Position numbers and translations under genes: made by a program
The notes under the pieces: model-generated
What the model was told of the DNA's origin: nothing
Database searches by the model: none
Seen by the model: the letters and a program-made list of their open reading frames with translations, nothing else
Shown here: positions 16,909 through 25,339 of the stretch, in pieces
How the letters are laid out: every line of letters begins with the position of its first letter
Position numbering within the stretch: position 1 is the stretch's first letter
DNA from: CAZMLC01 sp964567125
GTDB lineage: Bacteria > Verrucomicrobiota > Kiritimatiellia > RFP12 > UBA1067
DNA length: 64,000 nucleotides
Assembly: GCA_964567125.1 (NCBI GenBank)
Contig: CAZMLC010000005.1
Coordinates: 4,610 to 68,609, forward strand
Reading direction: 5' to 3'

Positions 16909-19464
16909 ATGAGCGAAGATTTACAGTCTGAGGCTGTCGTTGAAAAGGGATTGCAAAACATCAACATCGAAGAGGAGATGAGTTCCTCGTATATCGATTA
17001 TTCGATGAGCGTGATTGTCGGGCGTGCATTGCCCGATGCCCGTGACGGGTTGAAGCCGGTACATCGTCGATCCCTGTTCGCGATGTATGAGCAGAGCAAT
17101 ACCTACAATCGGCCCTACAAGAAGGCGGCGCGTATTGTGGGTGACGTGATGGGTAAATACCATCCGCACGGTGACCAGTCGATTTACGATACGATCGTGC
17201 GTATGGCACAGCCTTTTTCGCTGCGTTACACGCTGGTGGATGGTCACGGTAACTTCGGTTCAATCGATGGTGACCCCCCGGCTGCGATGCGTTATACCGA
17301 AGTGCGCATGGAGCGCCTGGCGGACGAGATGCTGGCGGATATCGACAAGGACACGGTTCCCTTTAAGCCCAACTACGACGAGTCCTGTCAGGAGCCTGCG
17401 GTGTTGCCCTCCAAGCTGCCGAATTTGCTGCTGAACGGATCGAGCGGTATCGCGGTCGGTATGGCGACGAATATTCCGCCGCACAATCTGGGCGAACTGG
17501 TCGACGGCATCACCTATTACATCGATAACCGCGATTGCACGATCGATGATCTGATGCGCTTTGTCAAGGGACCGGATTTCCCGACGGGCGCGACCATCTG
17601 CGGTACGCGCCAGATCGAGGCGATGTACAAGCTCGGACGCGGTCAGATGATCGTGCGCGGCAAAGCTGAGGTCGTCGAATATAAGAACAAGGAAGCCATC
17701 ATCATTACGGAGATCCCGTACATGGTGAACAAGGCCTCGATGATCGAAAAGATGGCTGAACTGGTCAACGAAAAGATCGTTGAAGGAATCTCGGATATCC
17801 GCGATGAATCCAAGCAAGACATTCGCGTGGTGATCGAGCTGAAGCGTGGCGCCATGGGCCAAGTGGTATTGAATAACCTCTACAAGCATACGCAGCTGCA
17901 GACCACGTTTGGCGCGATCATGCTGGCGATTGATCAGGGGCGTCCGAAGGTGATGAACCTCAAAGAGCTGTTCCACTGTTACGTGGAGCATCGCTTCGAT
18001 GTGATCACGCGCCGGACAAAGTTCGAGCTGGCCAAGGCCGAAGCGCGCAAACATATTCTCGATGGTTTGCTGATTGCACTGGACCATTTGGATGAAGTGG
18101 TGCATACGATTCGCGACTCCAAAAACCGCGATGAAGCAAAAGTGCGGTTGGTCGCGCAATTCGGGTTCTCCGAAAAGCAGGTTGATGCGATTCTGGAAAT
18201 GCGCCTCTACCAGTTGACTGGACTGGAGCGCGATAAACTGCAGGCCGAGTTAAACGAGTTGATCGAACGTATCGCCTATCTGAACAGCTTGCTGGCGGAT
18301 CCGATGAAGATCTACGATCTGATCAAGGCCGATTTGGCGGAGCTGAAAGAGCGCTACGTGGTCAAGACCGGCGATGTGCGGCGTACCGATATCGTACCAA
18401 TGGAGGGCGAGGTTAACCTTGAAGATCTGATCGCGGATGAGCCCTGCGTGCTGACCTTGAGTCATCGCGGTTACGTGAAACGCGTGCCGCTGAGCATCTA
18501 TCGCGAACAGAAGCGCGGTGGCCGTGGAATCACGGGTGCGGCGATCAAGGACGAGGATTTCATCAAGACGGTCTTTGTCGCGGATACGCACGACACGCTG
18601 CTGTTCTTTACCAATACGGGCCGCGTCTTTGCGGAACGCGCCTTTGCGATTCCTGAGGCGCCTAGGACCTCGTTCGGCAAACCGATTGTCAACCTCTTGC
18701 AGTTCCAGGAAGGGGAGCAGGTTGCGGTGATGTTGCCGATCCGCGCTTTCGCTGAAGATGTGGACATCATGTTCGCAACGGCGCAGGGCACGGTCAAGAA
18801 GACTGCACTGGCGGATTATAAAAACATCAATCGCAACGGCATCCGTGCGTTGAACATTGACGAAGGTGATTCCTTAATCACGGTTCGTCTGACGCATGCG
18901 GGTGACGATGTGCTGCTGATCACGGCAAACGGCCAGGCCATGCGCTTCAATGAAAGCCAAGTCCGTCGTATGGGCCGTACAGCGACAGGTGTGCGCGGTA
19001 TCCGCCTGGAGGGCGATGATGTGGTGCGCAGCTTCGATGTGGTCAATAACGACAACACCTTGCTCGTGGCGACGGAGAATGGCTATGGCAAGCGGACGCA
19101 CTTCGATGAATTTACGCCTCATCATCGCGGCGGCAAGGGCATGATCGCGATCAAGGATGACTCTGGACGCAACGGTAAGGTGGTGGCCGCACATGCGGTC
19201 AAGGATGGCGAATCCGTCATCATGATCACCTCCACGGGCATGATGGTCCGTTCGCCGGTGAGCGATGTCCGCATCTGCGGGCGTGCTGCGCAAGGTGTGC
19301 GTCTGGTGCGTCTGGGTGAGGGGGCTACGCTTGTGTCTGCAAGCATTGCCGATGCTGAGGAGGTTTCTGAGACGGTGGACATCGGGTGCGAAACCTCCGA
19401 AGGGGTGGCGGATGAAGGTGATAGCGACAACGCGGTTGCGCCTGAATCCGCGCCGGAGGTCTGA
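16909..19464 (+). CDS. gyrA: DNA gyrase subunit A
   Basis: Type IIA topoisomerase subunit that cuts and rejoins DNA during negative supercoiling. The 851-residue product has the catalytic tyrosine Y129 (AAMRYTEVRM) and the full winged-helix opening SYIDYSMSVIVGRALPDARD. The C-terminal beta-pinwheel carries the GyrA box QKRGGRG near residue 534, which separates gyrase from topoisomerase IV. In the quinolone-determining region the position equivalent to E. coli Ser83 is Gln90 (HPHGDQSIYDT), while the Asp87 equivalent is kept (D94). An upstream ATG at 16843 is in frame but lies before the promoter -10, so 16909 is chosen. The acidic tail is usual for the family. gyrB is not in the window. Confidence 0.97.
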   Translation: MSEDLQSEAVVEKGLQNINIEEEMSSSYIDYSMSVIVGRALPDARDGLKPVHRRSLFAMYEQSNTYNRPYKKAARIVGDVMGKYHPHGDQSIYDTIVRMAQPFSLRYTLVDGHGNFGSIDGDPPAAMRYTEVRMERLADEMLADIDKDTVPFKPNYDESCQEPAVLPSKLPNLLLNGSSGIAVGMATNIPPHNLGELVDGITYYIDNRDCTIDDLMRFVKGPDFPTGATICGTRQIEAMYKLGRGQMIVRGKAEVVEYKNKEAIIITEIPYMVNKASMIEKMAELVNEKIVEGISDIRDESKQDIRVVIELKRGAMGQVVLNNLYKHTQLQTTFGAIMLAIDQGRPKVMNLKELFHCYVEHRFDVITRRTKFELAKAEARKHILDGLLIALDHLDEVVHTIRDSKNRDEAKVRLVAQFGFSEKQVDAILEMRLYQLTGLERDKLQAELNELIERIAYLNSLLADPMKIYDLIKADLAELKERYVVKTGDVRRTDIVPMEGEVNLEDLIADEPCVLTLSHRGYVKRVPLSIYREQKRGGRGITGAAIKDEDFIKTVFVADTHDTLLFFTNTGRVFAERAFAIPEAPRTSFGKPIVNLLQFQEGEQVAVMLPIRAFAEDVDIMFATAQGTVKKTALADYKNINRNGIRALNIDEGDSLITVRLTHAGDDVLLITANGQAMRFNESQVRRMGRTATGVRGIRLEGDDVVRSFDVVNNDNTLLVATENGYGKRTHFDEFTPHHRGGKGMIAIKDDSGRNGKVVAAHAVKDGESVIMITSTGMMVRSPVSDVRICGRAAQGVRLVRLGEGATLVSASIADAEEVSETVDIGCETSEGVADEGDSDNAVAPESAPEV

Positions 19465-19495
19465 GTCCTGGATAGACAGGAATAGCGGTTGATCC

Positions 19496-19530
19496 TTTGG
19501 GTGCGCATGCTTACCAGCAGCGCACCCAAA
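19496..19530 (+). terminator. Hairpin after gyrA
   Basis: Perfect 11-bp inverted repeat TTTGGGTGCGC (19496-19506) and GCGCACCCAAA (19520-19530) with a 13-nt loop, 31 nt after the gyrA stop. No T tract follows, so termination efficiency is uncertain. Confidence 0.5.
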
Positions 19531-19552
19531 CCGCAATCAGGAAGAGTCGATT

Positions 19553-22315
19553 ATGAAAAATATTTTGTGCGTCATCGTGATGGCTGCGTGTGCCTATGGC
19601 AAGCCGTTGGCGTCGACCGATTCGGCTTGGCAGGCCAATCCGATTTTTTGGGGATTTCGTGCGGACAGCGTTCTGGCTGATCACACAGAGGGTAGCCACA
19701 TGGCCGATTATCTGCACGCGCCTGTGGCCTCCAACGTTACGTTTTCGGCAACGTTTGTGCCGGCGCGTTGCGGAACAAACGGTTGGCGCGTGGGCGGTAT
19801 CGCACTGGTGCAGGATCAGCAGAATTTCTGGAAATTGTCGTTGGCGTTGACTCCGCCTGAGCAGGGCGGTACGCCGTTTATGGAGTTCTGCGAAATGCGG
19901 AACGGCGAGTGGCTGGCACAGGGAAATTTGCAGGTTGCGCAGCGCGAATCAAAAGGTACGTGGTCATTCTCAAAAGCGTATCGGCTTGCCATCGTGCTTG
20001 AGTCGGACTCAATTCGCGGGACGATTGAATCTGAAGATCAGACCGTGCGCTTTGTCCAGCAATACCGCTTGGGTCAACAGCCTGCGGTTCGGGCGGGCCG
20101 TCCGACGTTGGCGTATGCCGGCATTGCGGGAACGTATTCAAAGCTCGACGCATGCTGGAGCAACGCGATGCCTGAAGGGGCGATACAGAAACAATTCCCA
20201 CGCTATTCCGTGCCGCCGAATACGGAGATTACGGATCAGGCAACAGGATTCTTCCGCGTAGTACAGAAGCCGGATGGCCGGTGGTGGACCATTGATCCGA
20301 ATGGGTTCGGCGTTGTATTGCTCGGGGTCGATCATGTGACCTTCTGGGGACATTACTGTCAGAAGCTCGGGTATGCGCCGCACTTTAAAAAGAATCAGGC
20401 GAAGTATCCGGATCGGAGCGTCTGGGAAAACGAGACGCTCGGTCGCTTGACCGCGTGGGGCTTCAATATGCTGGGGGCGGGCTGCGGACCGGAGTTAAAG
20501 CATCGCGGGTTGGTGCACACGGAGTTTCTCAGCTTGGGCGACACATTCGGTTCTTTAGGGGGCGATTACGAAATTGCGCCGCAAGAGCATCGTCCCTGTT
20601 CCGTCTTCCCGAACGTCTTCCATCCGGACTTTGAACGGTATTGTACTTATCTGGCGCGGATGAAGTGCGCGGAGAATCGGCACGATCCCTGGTTGCTCGG
20701 GTATTTCATTGATAACGAATTGGCCTGGTGGGGCCGTGGCGCGCTGGATACAGGTCTCTTTGATTATGCACTGGCTAAGCCGGCAACGCACGCGATCAAA
20801 CCCGTGATGGTCGATTTCCTGAAGACGCAGGCGAAAAACGATGTGACAACCTTTAACCGCTGCTGGCGCACACAGATCGCGACGTTCGATGCGTTGAAAA
20901 ATGTAATGAAGTTGCCCTCGGAGTCGGAGGAGCAGAAGCAGATCAAACTGGCCTTTTTAAAGCTGGTGGCGAATCGCTATTTTGAGGTTACTACGCGTGC
21001 AATCCGGGCTGCGGATCCCAATCACTTGGTTCTGGGTTCACGTTTTGCTGGAACGCTGGGGGCGCATCCTGCAGTCTGGGAGACCGCAGGCAAGTATTGC
21101 GACATTGTGACGTTCAACATATATCCGATGGCGGATTTGGACGATGGGCAGGTTTATCTCTCGTTGGGGAAGAAGCGCGAGCGCGTGATCGATCATGTGC
21201 AGAAATTCTACGATACGGTCAAACGTCCGATGCTGATTACAGAATGGTCATTCCCTGCGCTTGATTCAGGTCTGCCCTGTTTGCATGGCGCGGGACAGCG
21301 CTTCCAGACGCAAGCGGAACGCACCGAGGCGACCTCGCTTTTCGCGCGAACCATGCTTTCGATGCCGTATCTTCTCGGCTACGATTATTTTATGTGGGTT
21401 GACGAACCTGCGTTGGGGATCAGCGATGCATTCCCCGAGGATTCGAATTACGGATTGATCAACGAGGAGGGTAAGCCGTATGCCTTGATCACCGAGATGT
21501 TCAGCGCGCTGCATAAAAAAGTCGGGACGATGCGTTTTGCGGCTGCACCGGCTGCAAAAGCTGTTCCAGCGCGCGAACCCATCGAGGTCAGCCGTCAGGT
21601 TGCGCGGTTGACGCCATCTGCTGCGACACCGGCGGGATTTTCCGAGCTCAACAGCACGCTTGTTGTGACCAATGGCGTGTTAAGCCTGACGATCAAGAAG
21701 GGCGAGGGAGGGCTCATTGCGGATGTGGCGCTGGCTGGCGTGCGGATGGGCGATTACACCGCGATGGTGCATGTGCCGAATGCCTGGGTCAATGTCGATC
21801 GTGTGGTGGATTATATGGTTTCTCAAAAAGGCCCGGCGGTTGTGGTCGATATTCGGGGCGAGACGCGGTATCAGGTGCGGTGCGAGGTGATTCAGCGGAT
21901 CACGCTGCTGCCCGCAGCGGCCTATTTTATTGCGGAGTTTATTCAGGTGAAAAATCTTGGAGAGAAGCCGTTGGATCTGCGCGGCCTTTTCTTCCGTCCG
22001 ATTGCCTCCTACGCTGTTGCAGCAAAGGAGCGCGGGGTCCCCAGTTTATGGAAGCGTCCGGTAATGGGCTGCTGGCCGGATGAAAAGGGGAGCCGCTGTT
22101 ACGGCGCGTTCGTTCCGCAGATTTCCGATGTGCTGATTAATTTCTGGATCAATCCCGAGGGCGGTGGCCAGCATGCGGATGCGCGCATGGAGTTCAGCGG
22201 TCAGGTGCTTGCACCGCAGGCCGTGTTTGCACCGCAATTCTGCTATGTGTTTTGTCTCTTGAGTCAGACCGGGGCGGCTGAATGGGAAAATCAGGCGTGC
22301 GCGATTTTAAAGTAA
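19553..22315 (+). CDS. Secreted GH50-like (beta-agarase type) glycoside hydrolase
   Basis: Secreted 920-residue enzyme, probably attacking a galactan-like or other complex polysaccharide. A signal peptide ends near ACAYGKPLAS. Residues about 25-200 look like a beta-sandwich carbohydrate-binding region. The catalytic region starts with PDGRWWTIDPNGFGVVLLGV, as in beta-agarases of GH50 and related clan GH-A families. Candidate acid/base is the glutamate of FIDNELAWWG (near 389) and candidate nucleophile that of LITEWSFPA (near 564). The motif HLVLGSRFAG is also GH50-like. Residues after 690 form a separate C-terminal beta-rich domain. AGGAAG precedes the ATG at 19553. It stands alone among core genes. 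GH42 or GH86 membership is possible, and the substrate is inference. Confidence 0.7.
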   Translation: MKNILCVIVMAACAYGKPLASTDSAWQANPIFWGFRADSVLADHTEGSHMADYLHAPVASNVTFSATFVPARCGTNGWRVGGIALVQDQQNFWKLSLALTPPEQGGTPFMEFCEMRNGEWLAQGNLQVAQRESKGTWSFSKAYRLAIVLESDSIRGTIESEDQTVRFVQQYRLGQQPAVRAGRPTLAYAGIAGTYSKLDACWSNAMPEGAIQKQFPRYSVPPNTEITDQATGFFRVVQKPDGRWWTIDPNGFGVVLLGVDHVTFWGHYCQKLGYAPHFKKNQAKYPDRSVWENETLGRLTAWGFNMLGAGCGPELKHRGLVHTEFLSLGDTFGSLGGDYEIAPQEHRPCSVFPNVFHPDFERYCTYLARMKCAENRHDPWLLGYFIDNELAWWGRGALDTGLFDYALAKPATHAIKPVMVDFLKTQAKNDVTTFNRCWRTQIATFDALKNVMKLPSESEEQKQIKLAFLKLVANRYFEVTTRAIRAADPNHLVLGSRFAGTLGAHPAVWETAGKYCDIVTFNIYPMADLDDGQVYLSLGKKRERVIDHVQKFYDTVKRPMLITEWSFPALDSGLPCLHGAGQRFQTQAERTEATSLFARTMLSMPYLLGYDYFMWVDEPALGISDAFPEDSNYGLINEEGKPYALITEMFSALHKKVGTMRFAAAPAAKAVPAREPIEVSRQVARLTPSAATPAGFSELNSTLVVTNGVLSLTIKKGEGGLIADVALAGVRMGDYTAMVHVPNAWVNVDRVVDYMVSQKGPAVVVDIRGETRYQVRCEVIQRITLLPAAAYFIAEFIQVKNLGEKPLDLRGLFFRPIASYAVAAKERGVPSLWKRPVMGCWPDEKGSRCYGAFVPQISDVLINFWINPEGGGQHADARMEFSGQVLAPQAVFAPQFCYVFCLLSQTGAAEWENQACAILK

Positions 22316-22355
22316 TCCGCGATTGACCAGAGTAAGTGGTGAAGGAAGGAGAACG

Positions 22356-22949
22356 ATGAAACCTTTGTTTATTGTGGTATCTGCGCCATCCGGGGCAGGC
22401 AAAACGACCTTGTGCGATCTGTTGTTGCAAAACTATCCGGAGATCTGTTATTCCGTGTCGTGTACGACGCGCGAGCCGCGCGCAAACGAAGAGGATGGCA
22501 TTGATTATCATTTTGTCACCATCGAAACCTTCAAAAAGATGATCGATGAAAATCAATTTCTGGAGTACGCATGCGTCCATGATAATTATTATGGCACACT
22601 CAAAGAGCCGATTTACCAGGCCTTGCGTGAGAACCAGTGCGTTCTGCTCGACATTGATGTCGCCGGTGCGAAGCAGGTCCGCCAGTATGTCGCTGGATTG
22701 GCGGAAGAAGATCCGATGCGCGCAGGCTTTGTCGATATTTTCATCAACCCGCCTTCGATGGAAGATCTGGAACAACGTCTTGTGGGGCGCGGCACTGACA
22801 AGCCGGAAGTCATTCGCAAGCGGCTGAACAATGCACGGGCGGAGATGGCACACGCCGGCGATTATATGCATCAGGTTGTCAACGATGATCTGGATGTGGC
22901 TTATCGCCGGTTGTGTGATATCATCAATGTGCGCGGGCAATTCATTTAA
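22356..22949 (+). CDS. gmk: Guanylate kinase
   Basis: Converts GMP and ATP to GDP and ADP in purine nucleotide metabolism. The 197-residue protein begins MKPLFIVVSAPSGAGKTTL, the P-loop of guanylate kinases. It continues with SVSCTTREPRANEEDGIDYH (GMP-binding) and VLLDIDVAGAKQVR, and the lid region is LEQRLVGRGTDKPEVI. The frame extends 11 codons upstream, but AAGGAG lies just before the ATG at 22356. It begins 40 nt after the GH50-like gene and is followed 21 nt later by coaC, so gmk-coaC-pyrD form a nucleotide/cofactor run. Confidence 0.96.
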   Translation: MKPLFIVVSAPSGAGKTTLCDLLLQNYPEICYSVSCTTREPRANEEDGIDYHFVTIETFKKMIDENQFLEYACVHDNYYGTLKEPIYQALRENQCVLLDIDVAGAKQVRQYVAGLAEEDPMRAGFVDIFINPPSMEDLEQRLVGRGTDKPEVIRKRLNNARAEMAHAGDYMHQVVNDDLDVAYRRLCDIINVRGQFI

Positions 22950-22970
22950 GCGAAAAGGAACGGAGGTCCT

Positions 22971-23507
22971 ATGGCAACAATCGTTGTTGGGGTTACAGGG
23001 TCAATTGCGGCCTATAAAAGCTGTGAACTTGTGCGCATTCTGGTCAAGGCCGGACATGACGTGAAGGTGGTCATGACTGTTGCCGCGACGAAATTCGTTG
23101 CACCCTTGACGTTTCAAACACTTTCGCGTAATCCTGTTTTTGTTGATCAATTTGAACTGCCGAGTGAATGGAAGCCGGAGCATATTTCGCTGGCGGACGA
23201 TGCTGACTTGCTCGTGATCGCACCGTGCACGGCGAATGTGATGGCGCGCATGACGTATGGGTTTGCAGATGATCTGTTGACGGCGACAGCCTTGGCGACG
23301 CGTGCGCCGATTGTGCTTGCGCCGGCCATGAACACGGGCATGTGGGATAACGTGGCTACGCAGGCGAATGTAAAGACGCTCATCAGCCGAGGCGTTCTGT
23401 TTGTCGATTCCGATTCGGGCGAATTGGCCTGCGGCGATTACGGTAAGGGCCGGATGGCCGAACCCGAGGCGATTGCGCGCGTTATTGAACAGATTGTTTC
23501 CCAGTAA
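22971..23507 (+). CDS. coaC: Phosphopantothenoylcysteine decarboxylase (stand-alone CoaC)
   Basis: FMN-dependent decarboxylase making 4'-phosphopantetheine in coenzyme A synthesis. The 178-residue protein has GVTGSIAAYKSCELVR, the catalytic histidine H71 (PEHISLADDADL), the PxMNxxMW motif PAMNTGMW (118-125) and the substrate-recognition cysteine C154 in ELACGDYGKGRM. In most bacteria this domain is fused to CoaB synthetase (about 400 aa). Here it ends after the decarboxylase domain and the next gene is pyrD, so CoaB must be elsewhere. Other flavoprotein decarboxylases of the family are less likely given the combined motifs. Confidence 0.92.
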   Translation: MATIVVGVTGSIAAYKSCELVRILVKAGHDVKVVMTVAATKFVAPLTFQTLSRNPVFVDQFELPSEWKPEHISLADDADLLVIAPCTANVMARMTYGFADDLLTATALATRAPIVLAPAMNTGMWDNVATQANVKTLISRGVLFVDSDSGELACGDYGKGRMAEPEAIARVIEQIVSQ

Positions 23508-23524
23508 AAGAAAGAGAGCGACGC

Positions 23525-24445
23525 ATGGGCGAGTTGGACCTGTCAGTCAATTTGGGTGGAATCCGCATGGCGAATCCGGTGACGGTCGCATCCGGAACGT
23601 TCGGATATGGCAAAGAGTATGCATCCCTTATCGATGTCCGCCGGCTGGGTGCGATCACAGTGAAGGGCATCCGTTCGATTCCGTGGCAGGGCAACAAGCT
23701 GCCACGCCATGTCGAGGTGCCCGGGGGGATGCTGAATGCCATCGGACTTCAGGGACCGGGCGTTGAGTGCTTTATCACCGACTATATGCCGTTCCTGCGC
23801 GAAACAGGTGTGCCGGTGATCGTCAATATCTGGGGAACCTCGACGGACGAATATGCGGAGGTCGCGCGGCGCTTAACCGATGTTCCCGGTGTTTCAGGAC
23901 TCGAGTTGAACATCTCGTGTCCCAATGTCAAAGAGGGCGGACACGCTTTCGGTACGGATCCGCGTACCGTGTCGCAGCTGGTCGCGGCGGTCCGCACGGC
24001 AACGACCTTGCCGCTCATGCCGAAGCTGGCTCCCAATGTTCCGGATATCCGCGTCTTTGTACGCGCGGCTCAGGAAGCGGGTGCAGATGCCTTGGCCATG
24101 ATCAACACCATTCCGGCGATGGTCATCGATATCGAGCGCCGCAAGCCCGTGCTGGCCAATAAGGTGGGCGGACTCTCCGGCGCTGCGATCCATCCCGTCG
24201 CGGTCAAGCTGGTTTGGGAGGCTTCACAGGTCGCGACCGTGCCGATTCTTGCGATGGGCGGTATTTTTGAGGCCAAGCATGCGCTGGAGTTTCTGATTGC
24301 GGGCGCATCGGCGGTGGCTGTGGGGACCGCCAACTTCATCGACCCGTCAACGCCGCTCCGCGTGCTCGACGGCATTGTCGATTATCTGCGCCGTCATGCG
24401 TTCACATCGGTTCGTGAGCTGACCGGATCGTTGGATCTTTCGTGA
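23525..24445 (+). CDS. pyrD: Dihydroorotate dehydrogenase, class 1B catalytic subunit
   Basis: Oxidises dihydroorotate to orotate in pyrimidine synthesis, using FMN. The 306-residue cytosolic protein has VASGTFGYGKEY near the N terminus and the substrate loop NAIGLQGPGVE. The active-site base is cysteine C132 (ELNISCPNVK), which marks class 1 enzymes. GGIFEAKHALEFLIAGA and AVAVGTANF bind FMN phosphate. Class 1B is inferred from similarity to NAD-dependent PyrD and implies a PyrK partner, which is not in the window. Starts 17 nt after coaC with AAGAGAG ahead of the ATG. Confidence 0.95.
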   Translation: MGELDLSVNLGGIRMANPVTVASGTFGYGKEYASLIDVRRLGAITVKGIRSIPWQGNKLPRHVEVPGGMLNAIGLQGPGVECFITDYMPFLRETGVPVIVNIWGTSTDEYAEVARRLTDVPGVSGLELNISCPNVKEGGHAFGTDPRTVSQLVAAVRTATTLPLMPKLAPNVPDIRVFVRAAQEAGADALAMINTIPAMVIDIERRKPVLANKVGGLSGAAIHPVAVKLVWEASQVATVPILAMGGIFEAKHALEFLIAGASAVAVGTANFIDPSTPLRVLDGIVDYLRRHAFTSVRELTGSLDLS

Positions 24446-24461
24446 GTGAAGGGTTGCCGTC

Positions 24462-25085
24462 TTATTCGATGGATTTCTTCAGGTAGGGCATATACTGCCG
24501 CGTGTAGACAATCATCGACCAGACATTGATCACGATCAGGCTGAACTCAATGATCAGAATCAATTGCTGCGAAAGCCACCACGGCTGTAGCGCGGCGTAG
24601 ACGTAGATGGCACAGGCGGAAGGAAAGCTTGCGGCTGTACGGAACTTGCCCATCCAGTTTGCACGGCAGTCCGCATTGTAGAGCGCTCCGACTGAACGCA
24701 GGAAGGTCACCCACTGGTCGCGTAGAATATAGAGCACCGTGAAGATCAGCATGATCGTGGCGTGCATCATTTCGTTGGGAAGGCGTCCTAGGAGCCAGAG
24801 GAGCGTGGGAAAGACAACCAGATAGAAGACCTTGTCCATCAGCGGATCCGCCATGGCGCCGAACTTACTCGTCACATTCCATTTACGCGCGAGCATGCCG
24901 TCAAAAAGATCGGTCAGCGAGGCCAGGACTAGCGCGATGGTTGCGGCAAGCGCGAGCCACTTTAAACTGGCCTTATCTTCGGGTTGGTAGGCCTGGATAA
25001 TCGCCAATACCATAAAGAGAAAAACGAGCGGCAATCGACCAAATGTTAATGCGTTGACAATCAACCGTTTTGTAAAATCACTCAT
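24462..25085 (-). CDS. pgsA: CDP-alcohol phosphatidyltransferase, PgsA-like
   Basis: Integral membrane enzyme of phospholipid synthesis, probably CDP-diacylglycerol-glycerol-3-phosphate 3-phosphatidyltransferase. The full CDP-alcohol motif is present at residues 59-84: D59, D62-G63, A66-R67, G76, D80 and D84 (TDLFDGMLARKW through AMADPLMD). Several hydrophobic helices surround it and the length (207 aa) is normal. The frame extends 17 codons to a TTG at 25136, but the ATG at 25085 gives the usual N terminus MSDFTKRLIVNALTFGR. The alcohol substrate (glycerol phosphate or another) cannot be fixed from the motif alone. Converges with pyrD with 16 nt between stops. Confidence 0.88.
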   Translation of the reverse strand: MSDFTKRLIVNALTFGRLPLVFLFMVLAIIQAYQPEDKASLKWLALAATIALVLASLTDLFDGMLARKWNVTSKFGAMADPLMDKVFYLVVFPTLLWLLGRLPNEMMHATIMLIFTVLYILRDQWVTFLRSVGALYNADCRANWMGKFRTAASFPSACAIYVYAALQPWWLSQQLILIIEFSLIVINVWSMIVYTRQYMPYLKKSIE

Positions 25086-25168
25086 AGGTATATGAAACCA
25101 AAAACGGCGCTTTTGTGCAAGCGAGTAAACCGTCAACGCATCCGATCAAAACACCGATGTTCATGTGT

Positions 25169-25240
25169 TTGACATGGCAACGTAACCATGCCTATGGTAC
25201 GATAAATTCCAAAATGGAACGTTACTGCGTGTGTTACACG
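25169..25240 (+). promoter_or_regulatory. Promoter of the pectin cluster with overlapping inverted repeats
   Basis: TTGACA (25169-25174), 18-nt spacer, TATGGT (25193-25198). Predicted +1 near 25205 leaves a leader of about 135 nt before GH105. An imperfect inverted repeat CGTAACCAT-gcct-ATGGTACG (25181-25201) covers the -10, and a second small one CGTGT-gtt-ACACG lies at 25228-25240. Both are plausible repressor sites for sugar-responsive control. Confidence 0.5.
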
Positions 25241-25339
25241 TGGCATTTTCCATGGCCAGGTTTAATTGCGGATGCAAGATGCGAGGAGAATAAACCTCGG
25301 GTCCGGCATGCGATTGAGGCGTCGAAATAAGGGGGCGTA

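Noticed and set aside
25134..25136. TTG start for pgsA
   Set aside because: The ATG 17 codons downstream gives the normal family N terminus, and the extension has no conserved sequence.
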